Shown piece by piece: positions 37,397 through 46,931 of a DNA stretch of 57,917 nucleotides. The notes under the pieces were generated by a model. It saw nothing but the letters and a program-made list of their open reading frames with translations, searched no databases and was not told the origin of the DNA. This stretch comes from a virus. Both the position numbers and the translations under genes were made by a program. The stretch's first letter is position 1; each line of letters opens with the position of its first letter. The stretch covers positions 1-57,917 of the IMG/VR virus record IMGVR_UViG_3300042389_000654; one strand, given 5' to 3'.

Positions 37397-37673
37397 AATC
37401 AATAAATCCTTTAAGTTTTTTTAACATTTTGGCTACTTCTTTTTCACTAACATTACAATTAGAACAAAATCCAGAATCATTATAAATAGATAAGTCTTGG
37501 TTGCATCCACCAAGACACCTTCTTACCTTCCCAATCCTACTTTTTCTACGTTTTGCATTATACTTTTCTGCAAGTTTTTCTTTTGTGGCAGCAGCCCTAC
37601 AATTTTCTCCACAATATATTTGATAGCTTACTTTCGGTTTAAAGTATGCATTGCAGTAATTACAAGGCTTCAC
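37380..37673 (-). CDS. Zinc-finger protein
   Basis: A 97-residue protein with several Cys pairs: CNYC (about 4-7), YCGENCR (about 20-26), CLGGC (about 53-57) and CSNC (about 70-73), and a basic middle. GTG start, overlapping the Cas4-like gene by 14 bases. Possibly binds nucleic acid near the recombination genes. Confidence 0.65.
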   Translation of the reverse strand: MKPCNYCNAYFKPKVSYQIYCGENCRAAATKEKLAEKYNAKRRKSRIGKVRRCLGGCNQDLSIYNDSGFCSNCNVSEKEVAKMLKKLKGFIDYEQNN

Positions 37674-38493
37674 TCAGTTCCTCCAGAGAAGCAATCTTTA
37701 CTGTTCCCGTGCCTGCCTCTGCACACGCTGCCTTTACTGGGCATGTTTTACATATTTTTGAATTACCACGATAGTTTTTGGTAGGCAAAGTTTGACTAGT
37801 CCAAGCTTTACGGACTTCACGCATCCAATTAAATGCACCATCAACCCATTGACGATAATTGTCATTAACCTGTATGGGAATAATCATAAGGTCATGAGTG
37901 TTTTTATTTTCATAAACTAGAGCGCCTTTAGATTTTCCAAATATTTTCATATAAATAAGTAGTTGAATTAAATGACTAGACTTAGGTTTGTTTGTTCTTT
38001 TTCTGTATTCAAATCCCTCATTCATCATTGTTTTAATTTCACCAAGAATTTCTTCGCCTTCCCAGTTAAGCATTACATCGCCGTAACCAAAAATTGGAGG
38101 ATCATCATAAATTACTTTAAATTCTGTTGTTGTTTCACCTTTATCATTAATATATGGAATACCAACTCCAGAATCAAGCATTGCTTTTTGAATTCTTTCA
38201 TGCCCCATAGTTCCAGAGCTCATGTTAGCAGCGCCGTAAGCATCTGTATAGTCATCAAAGATGGCACCGTTAAATGCTAAAAACCAATATCTTGGGCATT
38301 GTCCATGCTGATAGGCAATTGTTGATGGAGCAAAAGATTTTTTCTTTGTATGCTTTGGTCCTCGTTCTGCAATATATCCAGTCTGGATCTGCTTAACCAT
38401 TTCTTCTGCATTAAAAATTTCATTCTGTTTAGACATTGTTTGTCTTTGTTCTGATTCTTTTAACATAACCTGCTGTAGTAAATTTTTAGTCAT
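37660..38493 (-). CDS. Cas4/RecB-type exonuclease
   Basis: A 277-residue PD-(D/E)XK nuclease of the Cas4 kind: CPRYWFL (first cluster Cys), GTMGHERIQ, GYGDVML (Asp), EEILGEIKTMM (Glu and Lys of the core), and CKTCPVKAAC (last three cluster Cys). It trims DNA ends for recombination. No CRISPR is nearby, so it serves phage recombination with RecA and RuvC. Own extended -10 promoter and AAAGGG site. Confidence 0.88.
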   Translation of the reverse strand: MTKNLLQQVMLKESEQRQTMSKQNEIFNAEEMVKQIQTGYIAERGPKHTKKKSFAPSTIAYQHGQCPRYWFLAFNGAIFDDYTDAYGAANMSSGTMGHERIQKAMLDSGVGIPYINDKGETTTEFKVIYDDPPIFGYGDVMLNWEGEEILGEIKTMMNEGFEYRKRTNKPKSSHLIQLLIYMKIFGKSKGALVYENKNTHDLMIIPIQVNDNYRQWVDGAFNWMREVRKAWTSQTLPTKNYRGNSKICKTCPVKAACAEAGTGTVKIASLEELSEAL

Positions 38494-38513
38494 TTTATCC
38501 CTTTGTTTATATA

Positions 38514-38522
38514 AGTATAGCA
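38514..38522 (-). promoter_or_regulatory. Extended -10 promoter (TGC-TATACT)
   Basis: On the - strand, in front of the Cas4-like gene at 38493, with a 20-base leader. Confidence 0.55.
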
Positions 38523-38524
38523 GG

Positions 38525-38839
38525 TTAGCGCATTATATACTTGAGTGCTGACACCAAGTTATTGATAGATTCTGCTGCTGTATAATAAATATTTTTCTTT
38601 GCACGATCATTTTTATCTACATTGGCCATCCATGTAGCCTTAAAAGCCATCTTTGCTGCAATTGCTTGTAGCCTTACAATTTCAATGCTTGCTACTTGTG
38701 CTGGAATATCAGGCTTAATTATTACCTTAGCAATAAAGGTTAGGGCAGTAGTAAGCTCTTCGTCTTTCATATAGTCTGCTATTTCTGTTAAACCATTTAC
38801 CATCTCTAACGTTGTTTTTTGTGGAGCCTCAGTTGTCAT
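38525..38839 (-). CDS. Hypothetical helical protein
   Basis: A 104-residue helical protein, no domain recognised. It overlaps the nuclease gene upstream by 11 bases and sits between recombination genes. Its end coincides with the promoter of the Cas4-like gene. Confidence 0.65.
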   Translation of the reverse strand: MTTEAPQKTTLEMVNGLTEIADYMKDEELTTALTFIAKVIIKPDIPAQVASIEIVRLQAIAAKMAFKATWMANVDKNDRAKKNIYYTAAESINNLVSALKYIMR

Positions 38840-39125
38840 TATTTTCTCTTTCTGTTAATTGTTCTAACATGTCTAACTCTATTATAGCAAGTCTAACTTT
38901 TTGTGTGCCCTCGCCTAAAACAATAACTAGTGCAGGGTCCATGCTTTTTTTTAAAGCATCTGTTACTACCTTAGCCCATACATCCTGATTCAAGGTAAAA
39001 GATTTTGAACACTCTTTAAAGTCTAATACAAAATTATGCCATGAGGCATCTCCTTTAGTATTATTTCTTCCAGAATTTTTATGTTGCTTAGCCCCTATTC
39101 TTTTACTTTCGCTTTTTTCGCTCAT
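38829..39125 (-). CDS. Small PD-(D/E)XK-like nuclease candidate
   Basis: A 98-residue protein with GAKQHKNSGRNNTKGDASWHNFVLD split over about 11-34 and FKECSKSF: the SGR...KGD...(D/E)xK order of Hjc-like or VRR-NUC-like resolvases. It is short for that family. ATG at 39125 has AAGGAGG upstream, so the longer frame (39197) is rejected. Context (RecA, RuvC, Cas4) supports a role in recombination. Confidence 0.55.
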   Translation of the reverse strand: MSEKSESKRIGAKQHKNSGRNNTKGDASWHNFVLDFKECSKSFTLNQDVWAKVVTDALKKSMDPALVIVLGEGTQKVRLAIIELDMLEQLTERENNDN

Positions 39126-39288
39126 AATCCTCCTTTGTTGGAGGCAGTAAGTTAACTTTAGATATATGTTTTTCTGGACACATCCAAGTTGTATCACCAG
39201 TTTCCCTCCAATATCTCAAAGAGCCTACTTCAACTCCACATTTCTTACAAGGAAACTTTCCTTCATATACTGTAAACTCTTTAGCCAT
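39103..39288 (-). CDS. Zinc-binding microprotein
   Basis: A 61-residue protein with CKKC (about 13-16) and CPEKH (about 36-40), a zinc knuckle plus basic tail. ATG at 39288 is chosen; the longer frame (39381) would lie inside recA. Eight-base overlap with recA. Confidence 0.6.
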   Translation of the reverse strand: MAKEFTVYEGKFPCKKCGVEVGSLRYWRETGDTTWMCPEKHISKVNLLPPTKEDYERKKRK

Positions 39289-40294
39289 TAGCCAACTTAT
39301 TCTTAAGCTCTTCTTGTAATGACAAGTCTTCCCTAACTCTTGAAACAAAGCCATCTCTACCCTGAACTTTTGTTCCATCATCTAGCTGATACCAAGCGCC
39401 AGTTCTATTAACAATTCCTGCTGCTTCTGCTGTATCCACAAGATCTCCAATAGAATCAATACCAATGTCGTTACCCCTAAAATAAAAATCGTATTCTCCT
39501 GATTGAAATCCTGGAGATGTTTTAGAAAACTGTAACTCCCAACGAATTTTTCTACCAATTTTTTCTTCAATTAATTTATCACCAATTTTTATTTTACCTT
39601 TAATTGCTTGGTTATCTGACTCAGACGAAAATAACTTAATAACTGTTGAAGAATAGAACTTAGTAGCCTGACCACCAGTAGGCTGCTGGCTAGTATACAT
39701 AGCATTAATATTATTACGACTTTGACTAATAAGGACAAACAAAGTTGGCTTAATTTTATTATTTGCATAGTTAATCATTTTCCAAGCATTGGAAAAGTCA
39801 CGAGACTCTGCACCAATTTGTTTTGTATTTTCAAGTTGTTTAAGTTCATCTGAATCCTTTTCAAAGTAAATAGCAGGTAGTAAAGATGTAATTGAATCAA
39901 CAACAACAATGTCAACCCCAGCATGAATAAGGTTGGTCCCAACATCCACCATTTCATTTATTGTCCTAGCCTGTGAGTATATTATTTGAGAAGAATCAAC
40001 CCCTAAGCGCTCTGCCCATTTTGGATCATAAGACATTTCTGCATCAATCCATGCACAAACTTTTCCTTCTTTTTGTGCTAGACCTATCATTTGAAGGCAT
40101 AGAGAAGACTTTGCAGAGGATTTGGAGCCCCAAACAAGAACTTGTCTACCATAAGGCAATCCTCCAGCAAGGGCACGATTTAGCCCAAAGCTGGGAGTTT
40201 TTGCATATTCTATTGGAGGAACCGAATCTCCAACCATAATACTTTTTCTTAACTTGGGGTTAAGAGCTGCTAAAACTTCTTCCATACTAACCAT
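39281..40294 (-). CDS. recA: RecA-like recombinase
   Basis: A 337-residue RecA/UvsX-type protein: Walker A GSKSSAKSS (about 56-64), Walker B VDIVVVDSI, LISQSRNN (L1 region start) and QPTGGQATKFYSS. It forms filaments on ssDNA for strand exchange and recombination-dependent replication. The Walker A with Ser-Ser in place of Gly-Lys surroundings is phage-like. GGAGG lies seven bases before the ATG. Overlaps dnaE by eight bases. Confidence 0.9.
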   Translation of the reverse strand: MVSMEEVLAALNPKLRKSIMVGDSVPPIEYAKTPSFGLNRALAGGLPYGRQVLVWGSKSSAKSSLCLQMIGLAQKEGKVCAWIDAEMSYDPKWAERLGVDSSQIIYSQARTINEMVDVGTNLIHAGVDIVVVDSITSLLPAIYFEKDSDELKQLENTKQIGAESRDFSNAWKMINYANNKIKPTLFVLISQSRNNINAMYTSQQPTGGQATKFYSSTVIKLFSSESDNQAIKGKIKIGDKLIEEKIGRKIRWELQFSKTSPGFQSGEYDFYFRGNDIGIDSIGDLVDTAEAAGIVNRTGAWYQLDDGTKVQGRDGFVSRVREDLSLQEELKNKLANG

Positions 40295-43200
40295 TTATAT
40301 CCTCCAGTGTTATTGTTCCATCTTTTGTTTTTCCAAAACTAAACTTATAGGATTTTCCTTCTTCTATTTTCATATATGCTTTTGGGAAGGCTGTTGGAAA
40401 AACTGTTATAGAATGTAAGTCCCTACTTGTATCTGCAAGAGTTAGAGATGCCATTTTCTTACCAGCTTTTGTAACTCTAGGCTTAAAAGATACTACAAAC
40501 ATTTCCTCGTCTTTGTAAGGCAATTGCTTGTATCCTAAAAACTTTACTAAAGCATTATCAGAATTTTTTATTTCATCAACAGGTATTGCAGAAACAATCC
40601 TGTTGTCATTACAAAGAGCCAAGTAAGTGCGACCAGTCTCAATAGTCGTATTTTCATCATCAAATATACCGATACTGCCAGTTTTGTCCAAAATTTCAAC
40701 TCGTGACCACCCTGTTCCTCTTTTAATTAATTTTACCATACCCATAATAATGAAAGATCCCTTTTCTTCAAACTCTTCAATATCTTTAATAAATGCATAG
40801 TAGTGAGATGGAATTGTAATATTAAATTCTGGAAGGTTTAAATATTCATATAGATTTTCTTTAATCTCAGAATCATTTCTTGGATTATCTGGAAATGTTG
40901 CTCCACCAATAACCCTTAAGGCTTGTAGTGCTCTGCTATTAACGCCATTACCTTTTGTAAAAGTAAACTCTTCAAGTTGTTTGTAGGAAGTAAAAGGACG
41001 TGCAGCAATATATTTAGATGCAATGTTGTCAGATATGTATTTAATTCCCGTTAGTCCGAATCTTATTCCTTTGCCCTCAATCTTAAAGTCTGCATCTGAA
41101 TCATTAATATGTGGCAGCTTAATTGAAATACCCATGCGCTTTGCTTCAATTAAATATTCTGTTCTACCGTCTTTATCTTTTTCATTTTTAAGAAGGGCAA
41201 ACATAAACTCTAGTGGATAATAAAACTTTAACCACGCCGTCCAATACGAGAGAGTAGAGTAAGCGACTGCATGGCTCTTGTTAAACGAGTATCCCGCATG
41301 TGCCTCAAAGTCACGCCATAAATCCAAAGCTTCATTAGGACTAATATAGGCAGAAGCGCCACTAATAAAACGATCCTTAAAAATGTCAAATTCTTTAGCA
41401 TCTTTCTTCTTTCCAATAATTTTACGAACTTGATCAGCTTCAGACATAGACATTCCACCTAAGTGAACACATGCTTGCATAACTTGCTCCTGATAAAGGA
41501 CACAGCCATAAGTATCTTGTGTAAATGGTTTCATAATTTGGTGACTATAAGATACATTTTGTTTACCATGTTTACGTGCAATATAGTCTTTACCAATTGT
41601 ATTCATTGCGCCTGGACGAACCAATGCATTTGATGCAGCAAGTTCATTAAGATTTTTTACACCCATTTTAATTAAAAGGTTGGTGTATGGTGTTGCTTCA
41701 CATTGAAATACACCCTTAGTATATCCATCAGAAAGCATTTGATAGACATTAGAATCTTCCATATTAATTGAAAGCAAGTCTATATCTACATAGTGATTTT
41801 CCTTAACCATATTAATAGTATCTTTAATTACCGACAAAGTTTTTAATCCAAGTGCGTCAATCTTAATGAGGCCAATCCGTTCAGCTTCCTCCATGTCAAT
41901 ACCAACGACAGGTATGCGTTCATCAGACCCAGGAGAAGATCTTGTCTCCATCGGAGCAAACCTAAAAATCGGATCTTTGCTAGTGACCACACCAGCAGCG
42001 TGTATGCCAGTGCCACGAATACGACCACGAAGTTTTTCACCATATATCTCCACCTCTGGATATTTTTCACGAAACTCTCTAGTTGATTTTGATGTGCAGA
42101 AATCATCCCAAGTATCTACTAACTTTAAAACTTTGTTTACATCTGCTAAAGGAATATTTAAAACTCTAGAGATATCTCTAACAATTCCTTTTCCTCTAAA
42201 CTGTAAGAATGTTGCAATGGAAGCAACATGTCTGTATTGTCTAACTAAATAATCCTTAACTTCTTCACGACGGTTGTCTTGAATATCTGTATCGATATCT
42301 GGAAAGTCATTACGGTCTGGATTAATAAAACGGAAAAACAATAGTCCATGTTTTATTGGATCAATATCAGTTATGCCAAGTGTGTAACAAACTAAAGAGC
42401 CAGCAGAAGAACCACGGCCAGGTCCTACAAGAATTCCTTCTTTCTTAGCCCAGTTAATCATACTTCTAACAACTAGAAAATAAGAAGCAAACTTTTTATT
42501 TTTAATAATTTCAAGTTCTTCATCTAGCCTGTCTATATATTCCTGATTACCATCAAGTCCTTTTAGCTTCAAACCTTCAATAGCAATGGCTTTAAGTTCT
42601 TTGTCTGGGTCTTTATATTGAACTGGGAGCAGGTTTAATCCATCTTTAAGGTCATAATCTTTAATTTTATCTGTTACTAGTAGGGTATTTGTATACATAT
42701 CTTCTCTAGTTATACCCTGGGATTCCATGGCAAATTTCATTTCATCATATGATAATAAATGAATGTCAAACTTATTGAATGACATCTGTCTATCTGCCCC
42801 GTATAAATAGTCAAGACGCTTCATCATTCCATCTTGCTTTTTTGATTTTTCATATGTAGAAGTTTTTTCTACCTTAGCATGTGAATTCATAAGCAACTTA
42901 AACTCTTGAATTTCTTTTTGTGATTTATCAACATGGTGGCAGTCTGGAGTTACAACAACTTGGACCTTAAACTCATCTGCTAAATCAGATAGCTGTTTAT
43001 TTACTTCTGCTCCATTGTGTGGCATAAGTTCCATATAAAAATCATCTACAAATACTCTCTTAAACCATTCAATATGTTTTTTGGCTTGGGCATATTCATT
43101 ATGCTCAATAGCTTTTGCAATTATTCCGCTAAGACATCCAGATAAAACAATAATGCCTTCACTATACTTTTCTAATGTTTCAAAATCAAAGCGTGGCTTA

Positions 43201-43559
43201 TTAAAGTATCCTTCAGTCCAAGCAATTTCATTAATCTTATTAAGATTTTCTAAACCTTTTTGGTCCTTGGCGAGAAGGATAATGTGAAAATAAACCATGT
43301 CAAGAGGATCAGTGCGTTCTGCCTTTGCTCTCTTGTCAAATCTATCAACACAAAAATATCCTTCTACACCTAGGATAGGCTTTACACCATTTGCTTTTGC
43401 AATTCGATACAGCTCTCGATGCCCAGATAAGGTTCCGTGATCTGTGATAGCCAATGCTGGCATACCAAGTTCAACTGCTCGGTTTATATATTCTTCTGGA
43501 GTAGCAACACCATCAAATAATGAATAGTGTGTATGGACGTGTAAGCCAGTATAGTTCAT
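40287..43559 (-). CDS. dnaE: DNA polymerase III alpha subunit (DnaE type)
   Basis: A 1090-residue C-family polymerase. The N-terminal PHP domain starts LHVHTHYSLFDGV; VGPGRGSSAGSLV and FPDIDTDIQD hold the palm and catalytic Asp residues; a C-terminal OB-type part follows (GSFIIMGMVKLI, about 940-1030). Phages using a DnaE-type replicase are a minority. ATG at 43559 follows the stop of the previous gene directly; an upstream frame to 43634 would overlap it and lacks support. Likely pairs with DnaB and DnaG encoded here. Confidence 0.95.
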   Translation of the reverse strand: MNYTGLHVHTHYSLFDGVATPEEYINRAVELGMPALAITDHGTLSGHRELYRIAKANGVKPILGVEGYFCVDRFDKRAKAERTDPLDMVYFHIILLAKDQKGLENLNKINEIAWTEGYFNKPRFDFETLEKYSEGIIVLSGCLSGIIAKAIEHNEYAQAKKHIEWFKRVFVDDFYMELMPHNGAEVNKQLSDLADEFKVQVVVTPDCHHVDKSQKEIQEFKLLMNSHAKVEKTSTYEKSKKQDGMMKRLDYLYGADRQMSFNKFDIHLLSYDEMKFAMESQGITREDMYTNTLLVTDKIKDYDLKDGLNLLPVQYKDPDKELKAIAIEGLKLKGLDGNQEYIDRLDEELEIIKNKKFASYFLVVRSMINWAKKEGILVGPGRGSSAGSLVCYTLGITDIDPIKHGLLFFRFINPDRNDFPDIDTDIQDNRREEVKDYLVRQYRHVASIATFLQFRGKGIVRDISRVLNIPLADVNKVLKLVDTWDDFCTSKSTREFREKYPEVEIYGEKLRGRIRGTGIHAAGVVTSKDPIFRFAPMETRSSPGSDERIPVVGIDMEEAERIGLIKIDALGLKTLSVIKDTINMVKENHYVDIDLLSINMEDSNVYQMLSDGYTKGVFQCEATPYTNLLIKMGVKNLNELAASNALVRPGAMNTIGKDYIARKHGKQNVSYSHQIMKPFTQDTYGCVLYQEQVMQACVHLGGMSMSEADQVRKIIGKKKDAKEFDIFKDRFISGASAYISPNEALDLWRDFEAHAGYSFNKSHAVAYSTLSYWTAWLKFYYPLEFMFALLKNEKDKDGRTEYLIEAKRMGISIKLPHINDSDADFKIEGKGIRFGLTGIKYISDNIASKYIAARPFTSYKQLEEFTFTKGNGVNSRALQALRVIGGATFPDNPRNDSEIKENLYEYLNLPEFNITIPSHYYAFIKDIEEFEEKGSFIIMGMVKLIKRGTGWSRVEILDKTGSIGIFDDENTTIETGRTYLALCNDNRIVSAIPVDEIKNSDNALVKFLGYKQLPYKDEEMFVVSFKPRVTKAGKKMASLTLADTSRDLHSITVFPTAFPKAYMKIEEGKSYKFSFGKTKDGTITLEDING

Positions 43560-43560
43560 A

Positions 43561-44217
43561 TTACCAATCAGCGTTTGTTGCTGAAGTGGTAGTTGGGCCA
43601 TCAAAGCCCAAATAGAACGCTTCTTGTTCCGCATATGGAATCTTCTTTAGTGCAAGTTCCAATGGGAATGGTTCGATTCCAGACCAGTTAAATGGTTCTG
43701 TATCGGGTGCTGATGGAATTAGTGTGTAATTGGTTTCAGTTCCCTGACCATTACGCTTTAGCTTCCATACAACATTTGAGATGCTACCAGTTTCAAGTGC
43801 ATACTCACGAATTGTATTAAATGATGATTGCTTACTGATACCCATTGACCAGATAGCGACATATGGCTTTTCAATTCCATCGTCAACTAGAACATTGCAA
43901 TAAAAACGTAGGCGACCTCTCCAGCCAGCCTTTGGATCTTTACGATGCATTTCTTCTGCCCAGTCACGGCCTTCTGATTCCATTGTGTCTACAGCTTTGC
44001 GCTTATAGTCTTTTGGATTTGTGTGTTCTTTTACTACAAGTGATAAACCACGCTCTGCATTATAATTTGCAGAATCTTCGTCTAACTCTTCTATGAAACG
44101 AATCTTTACTGATTGTCCATCGGCAAGCTTTAGCCACTTTACCTTTGGTGAGTTTTCATCATATTTTGGCTTGTCGAGCAGGGCGTTGATTGCTTTTAAT
44201 CCCTTTACTACGCTCAT
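43561..44217 (-). CDS. Gp32-like ssDNA-binding protein candidate
   Basis: A 218-residue protein with KVKWLKLADGQSVKIRFIEELDEDS (about 25-49, in two parts), RLRFYCNVLVDDG and an acidic-to-aromatic C-terminus. The order recalls T4 gp32-type proteins of aquatic phages. Located between primase and polymerase, which fits a replisome protein. Distinct from the OB-fold SSB at 7845. AGGAG lies before the ATG. Confidence 0.55.
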   Translation of the reverse strand: MSVVKGLKAINALLDKPKYDENSPKVKWLKLADGQSVKIRFIEELDEDSANYNAERGLSLVVKEHTNPKDYKRKAVDTMESEGRDWAEEMHRKDPKAGWRGRLRFYCNVLVDDGIEKPYVAIWSMGISKQSSFNTIREYALETGSISNVVWKLKRNGQGTETNYTLIPSAPDTEPFNWSGIEPFPLELALKKIPYAEQEAFYLGFDGPTTTSATNADW

Positions 44218-44241
44218 GTTTTCTCCTTCGTGTTGTTTATA

Positions 44242-45165
44242 TTAGTTTAGCATAGACGATATAGATTTGTCAAATTGGAATTCTAAACTCCTAATTGTTT
44301 CATCATCCATATCACCAATGTCTTTGTATTTTTTATCTATCGTGATTACACTAATAAGAGATCCAAGTTTTTCTATTAACTTATCCTTCATTATTTTTCC
44401 AGCTTCATCATTATCTGCAACAAGTATAACGTTGTTGAAATACTTTTCTAATAGTCTGATTTGAGATGCAGACACATTAGCACCCAGAGTTGCAACTGCT
44501 GGGAAACCTACTTGATCTAATCGAATAGCATCAAATGATGATTCGACTACATATACAACGCTAGAGCTTTTTACTCTATGCAAATTAAATAAAATTTTAC
44601 TTTTTGGCAATCCTGGAGTATTTTTAAACTCTTTACCTTCAACAGTTCTTGCAACAAATCCAATAGTCATTCCGTCTGGAGACTGCATTGGTATCGTAAC
44701 AGAATCTTGTTTTTCTGAATAACCCAAATTAAATTTTATCACAGAATCTTTTGTAATTCTACGACCTTCAAAATATCTCATGGCTCTTGGAGATTCTGTT
44801 GCTTGATTATTTAATCTTTTAATTAAAAGCTCATCATATTGTATAAATTCTGGTGGGGCATACAGGGTTTTGTTTACAATATTTTCTATATTATGTTCTG
44901 TTTCTTTGCTTTTTATATACCTTGCAGTTTCAAAATATGTTCTTCCAGTAGTAAACATAACAAACTCTTCTAGGCTTTTTGTAGTTTGACAACCAAAACA
45001 AAAGAACAGTCCACTATCTTTTGCAACTTCTCCAGCAGGGGTTCTACTATTATTATGATATGGGCAATAGATAATAAAATCATTGCCAAACTCTGCTTCA
45101 ACATCAATGCCAGCACCTGCCAATACCCTACGTATTTGCTCTTCTGTATAAATGTTTTTACGCAT
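44242..45165 (-). CDS. dnaG: DnaG-type primase
   Basis: A 307-residue primase: N-terminal zinc-binding domain with CPYHNN (about 34-39) and FFCFGC (about 54-59), then a toprim domain with VVESSFDAI (about 207-215) and VADNDEAGK (about 247-255). It is much shorter than bacterial DnaG, lacking the helicase-binding tail. Makes RNA primers for the DnaE polymerase. Overlaps the oxygenase gene upstream by eight bases. Confidence 0.92.
   Translation of the reverse strand: MRKNIYTEEQIRRVLAGAGIDVEAEFGNDFIIYCPYHNNSRTPAGEVAKDSGLFFCFGCQTTKSLEEFVMFTTGRTYFETARYIKSKETEHNIENIVNKTLYAPPEFIQYDELLIKRLNNQATESPRAMRYFEGRRITKDSVIKFNLGYSEKQDSVTIPMQSPDGMTIGFVARTVEGKEFKNTPGLPKSKILFNLHRVKSSSVVYVVESSFDAIRLDQVGFPAVATLGANVSASQIRLLEKYFNNVILVADNDEAGKIMKDKLIEKLGSLISVITIDKKYKDIGDMDDETIRSLEFQFDKSISSMLN
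44244..44252 (-). promoter_or_regulatory. Extended -10 promoter (TGC-TAAACT)
   Basis: On the - strand, inside the primase end, about 27 bases before the ATG at 44217. Confidence 0.4.
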
Positions 45166-45718
45166 ATGGTCCTAAAATACCATAACCAATTGTATACCTT
45201 AAACCATTTGTGGTTTCACAAACTCCATGCATTTCGTTCATTTTGTAGTATGCAATATCCCCAGCCCTTGGTTTATATTTATACTTATAATTTGGCAAAG
45301 AAAGTTCACCACCATCAAAATCATCATTGACGTATAGCATAGCAACAAAACTGTCTACTCTTTGATCTGTAATATCTTGGTGTTCCGTCATTGGGGTAAA
45401 TGGAAGTAGCTTGGATACAGTTATTGTTGACCTAAGTGGTTCCATATGTTTCATCTTCTTATCTTTCATAAACTTAAATAAGGAAGCACTCATTATGTTT
45501 TGAAATAAACACCTAAGTTCAATAGCAGCATAGCTATCTTTTCTATCATTACAAAATGGAAGGTCCATTGTTAGGTGAGGCCTTCTTGTAATGCTTTGAA
45601 GTGGATAAGAATCTTTGCTTACAGTTTCAATAAGGTCAATCCAATACTGTGTATTTATATTGTTTGAATAAATAGTAATAAACTCATTATCAATTCTAGG
45701 TTTAATATTATTTTCCAT
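45158..45718 (-). CDS. 2OG-Fe(II) oxygenase, prolyl 4-hydroxylase type
   Basis: A 186-residue P4H-like protein: H113-Q-D115 (MTEHQDITD), a FDGGELSLP strand, KPRAGDIAYYK, H164 (EMHGV) and R174 (LRYTIGY). Iron and 2-oxoglutarate sites are complete. It is inserted between dnaB and dnaG. Such proteins are frequent in marine phages, with unknown target. ATG at 45718 is chosen; the longer frame (45754) reaches into dnaB. Confidence 0.8.
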   Translation of the reverse strand: MENNIKPRIDNEFITIYSNNINTQYWIDLIETVSKDSYPLQSITRRPHLTMDLPFCNDRKDSYAAIELRCLFQNIMSASLFKFMKDKKMKHMEPLRSTITVSKLLPFTPMTEHQDITDQRVDSFVAMLYVNDDFDGGELSLPNYKYKYKPRAGDIAYYKMNEMHGVCETTNGLRYTIGYGILGPYA

Positions 45719-46931
45719 CTTCGTAATCCTTATAACGATAATATCCTTTATCAAAGTCTGCCTGCACTAAAAAATCTCCCATAAAACCATTACGGTTTTT
45801 TCTAAATACACATTCAATAATATCACTATTGGTAGCACGACCTAAAGCCATAACCCAGTCAGCATCATAAGCAATCTGTCTAGACCAAGCGGTTTGACCT
45901 AGTGTCGGGGGGCTTGATAAATCTTTTACATCATCAGGGGTAGCAGATGAAATAGCAATAATAGGAACTTCTTCACTAATAGACATTAGCTTTAGTTCTC
46001 TTGAAAGGTTTTTCATTCTTACCGTTTCATTCTCAGACTTTTGATTTGGTGACATTAATTGTAAATAGTCCACTATAACAAAGTCTGGTCTATATTGATC
46101 AATCTTTCCACGAATAACCGAAGGAGTTACTTCACCACCACTATCGTTAGATATGATATGAAATTCTGGACGGCCCTCTACTTTATTTTTATGCCACTTT
46201 TTTAGCATATCAATTTCTATTTCGCCTTTACTTAACTTTCTATGAGACCACAGACCTTCACCCATAATTGCAAAAATACGATTACGAACTTCTGTTTCAG
46301 ACATTTCTAAAGAAATAATCATTGGTGACTTTCCCTGCTTCCATGCTTGAACTGCAAAATATAGGGCCATCCAAGATTTACCAATGCCAGGGTAGGCTAG
46401 AAACACTCCAAGTTGACCTGGCATAATTCCAGAAGGTAGGTAATTATCAAATCCTGGTAGATTAGTTTTAATTCCAACCTGTCCTAATGCATTTTGTTTT
46501 TGAACATTTTCAAAATATGCAACTGCGGATTCTAAATCGGTAGCGTCAATATCTCTAATAGATGCAGTATTCTTTTTAAGTTCAGATGTTTTTGTAATTA
46601 AAGTTTCAAGTGCTTTTGGACCATTTCCACCTTGAACTTCTCCTGCTGCATTTTTAATTATGTCCTTTAGGCTGTCATTTAAATATTCAACTTGTAATTC
46701 TTCAAGATGATGCTTTGTAGCACCAACCCCTTCGATTGGTTCAAAATCTCTAAACTTTTCTCTAACTAAATCTACTGGAGGAAGTGATTGATTATTTTCA
46801 GAGTATAGGCGAATAAAGTTCCAGATGTCTCTATGTGTTCTAAGTAGGTTATCTACATTAGCCTGCAAGAGAACATGGATTTGCTTGTCTTTTAATACTG
46901 CAGTTATTAACTTAGCCTCTGTATTATTCAC
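45708..46931 (-). CDS. dnaB: DnaB-type replicative helicase
   Basis: A 407-residue helicase with an N-terminal helical domain and a RecA-type C-terminal half: Walker A AYPGIGKSW (about 173-181), IISLEMSETEV, and Walker B FVIVDYLQLM (about 268-277). Unwinds DNA at the fork. Preceded by a possible loader gene, overlapping it by eight bases. Confidence 0.93.
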   Translation of the reverse strand: MNNTEAKLITAVLKDKQIHVLLQANVDNLLRTHRDIWNFIRLYSENNQSLPPVDLVREKFRDFEPIEGVGATKHHLEELQVEYLNDSLKDIIKNAAGEVQGGNGPKALETLITKTSELKKNTASIRDIDATDLESAVAYFENVQKQNALGQVGIKTNLPGFDNYLPSGIMPGQLGVFLAYPGIGKSWMALYFAVQAWKQGKSPMIISLEMSETEVRNRIFAIMGEGLWSHRKLSKGEIEIDMLKKWHKNKVEGRPEFHIISNDSGGEVTPSVIRGKIDQYRPDFVIVDYLQLMSPNQKSENETVRMKNLSRELKLMSISEEVPIIAISSATPDDVKDLSSPPTLGQTAWSRQIAYDADWVMALGRATNSDIIECVFRKNRNGFMGDFLVQADFDKGYYRYKDYEDGK

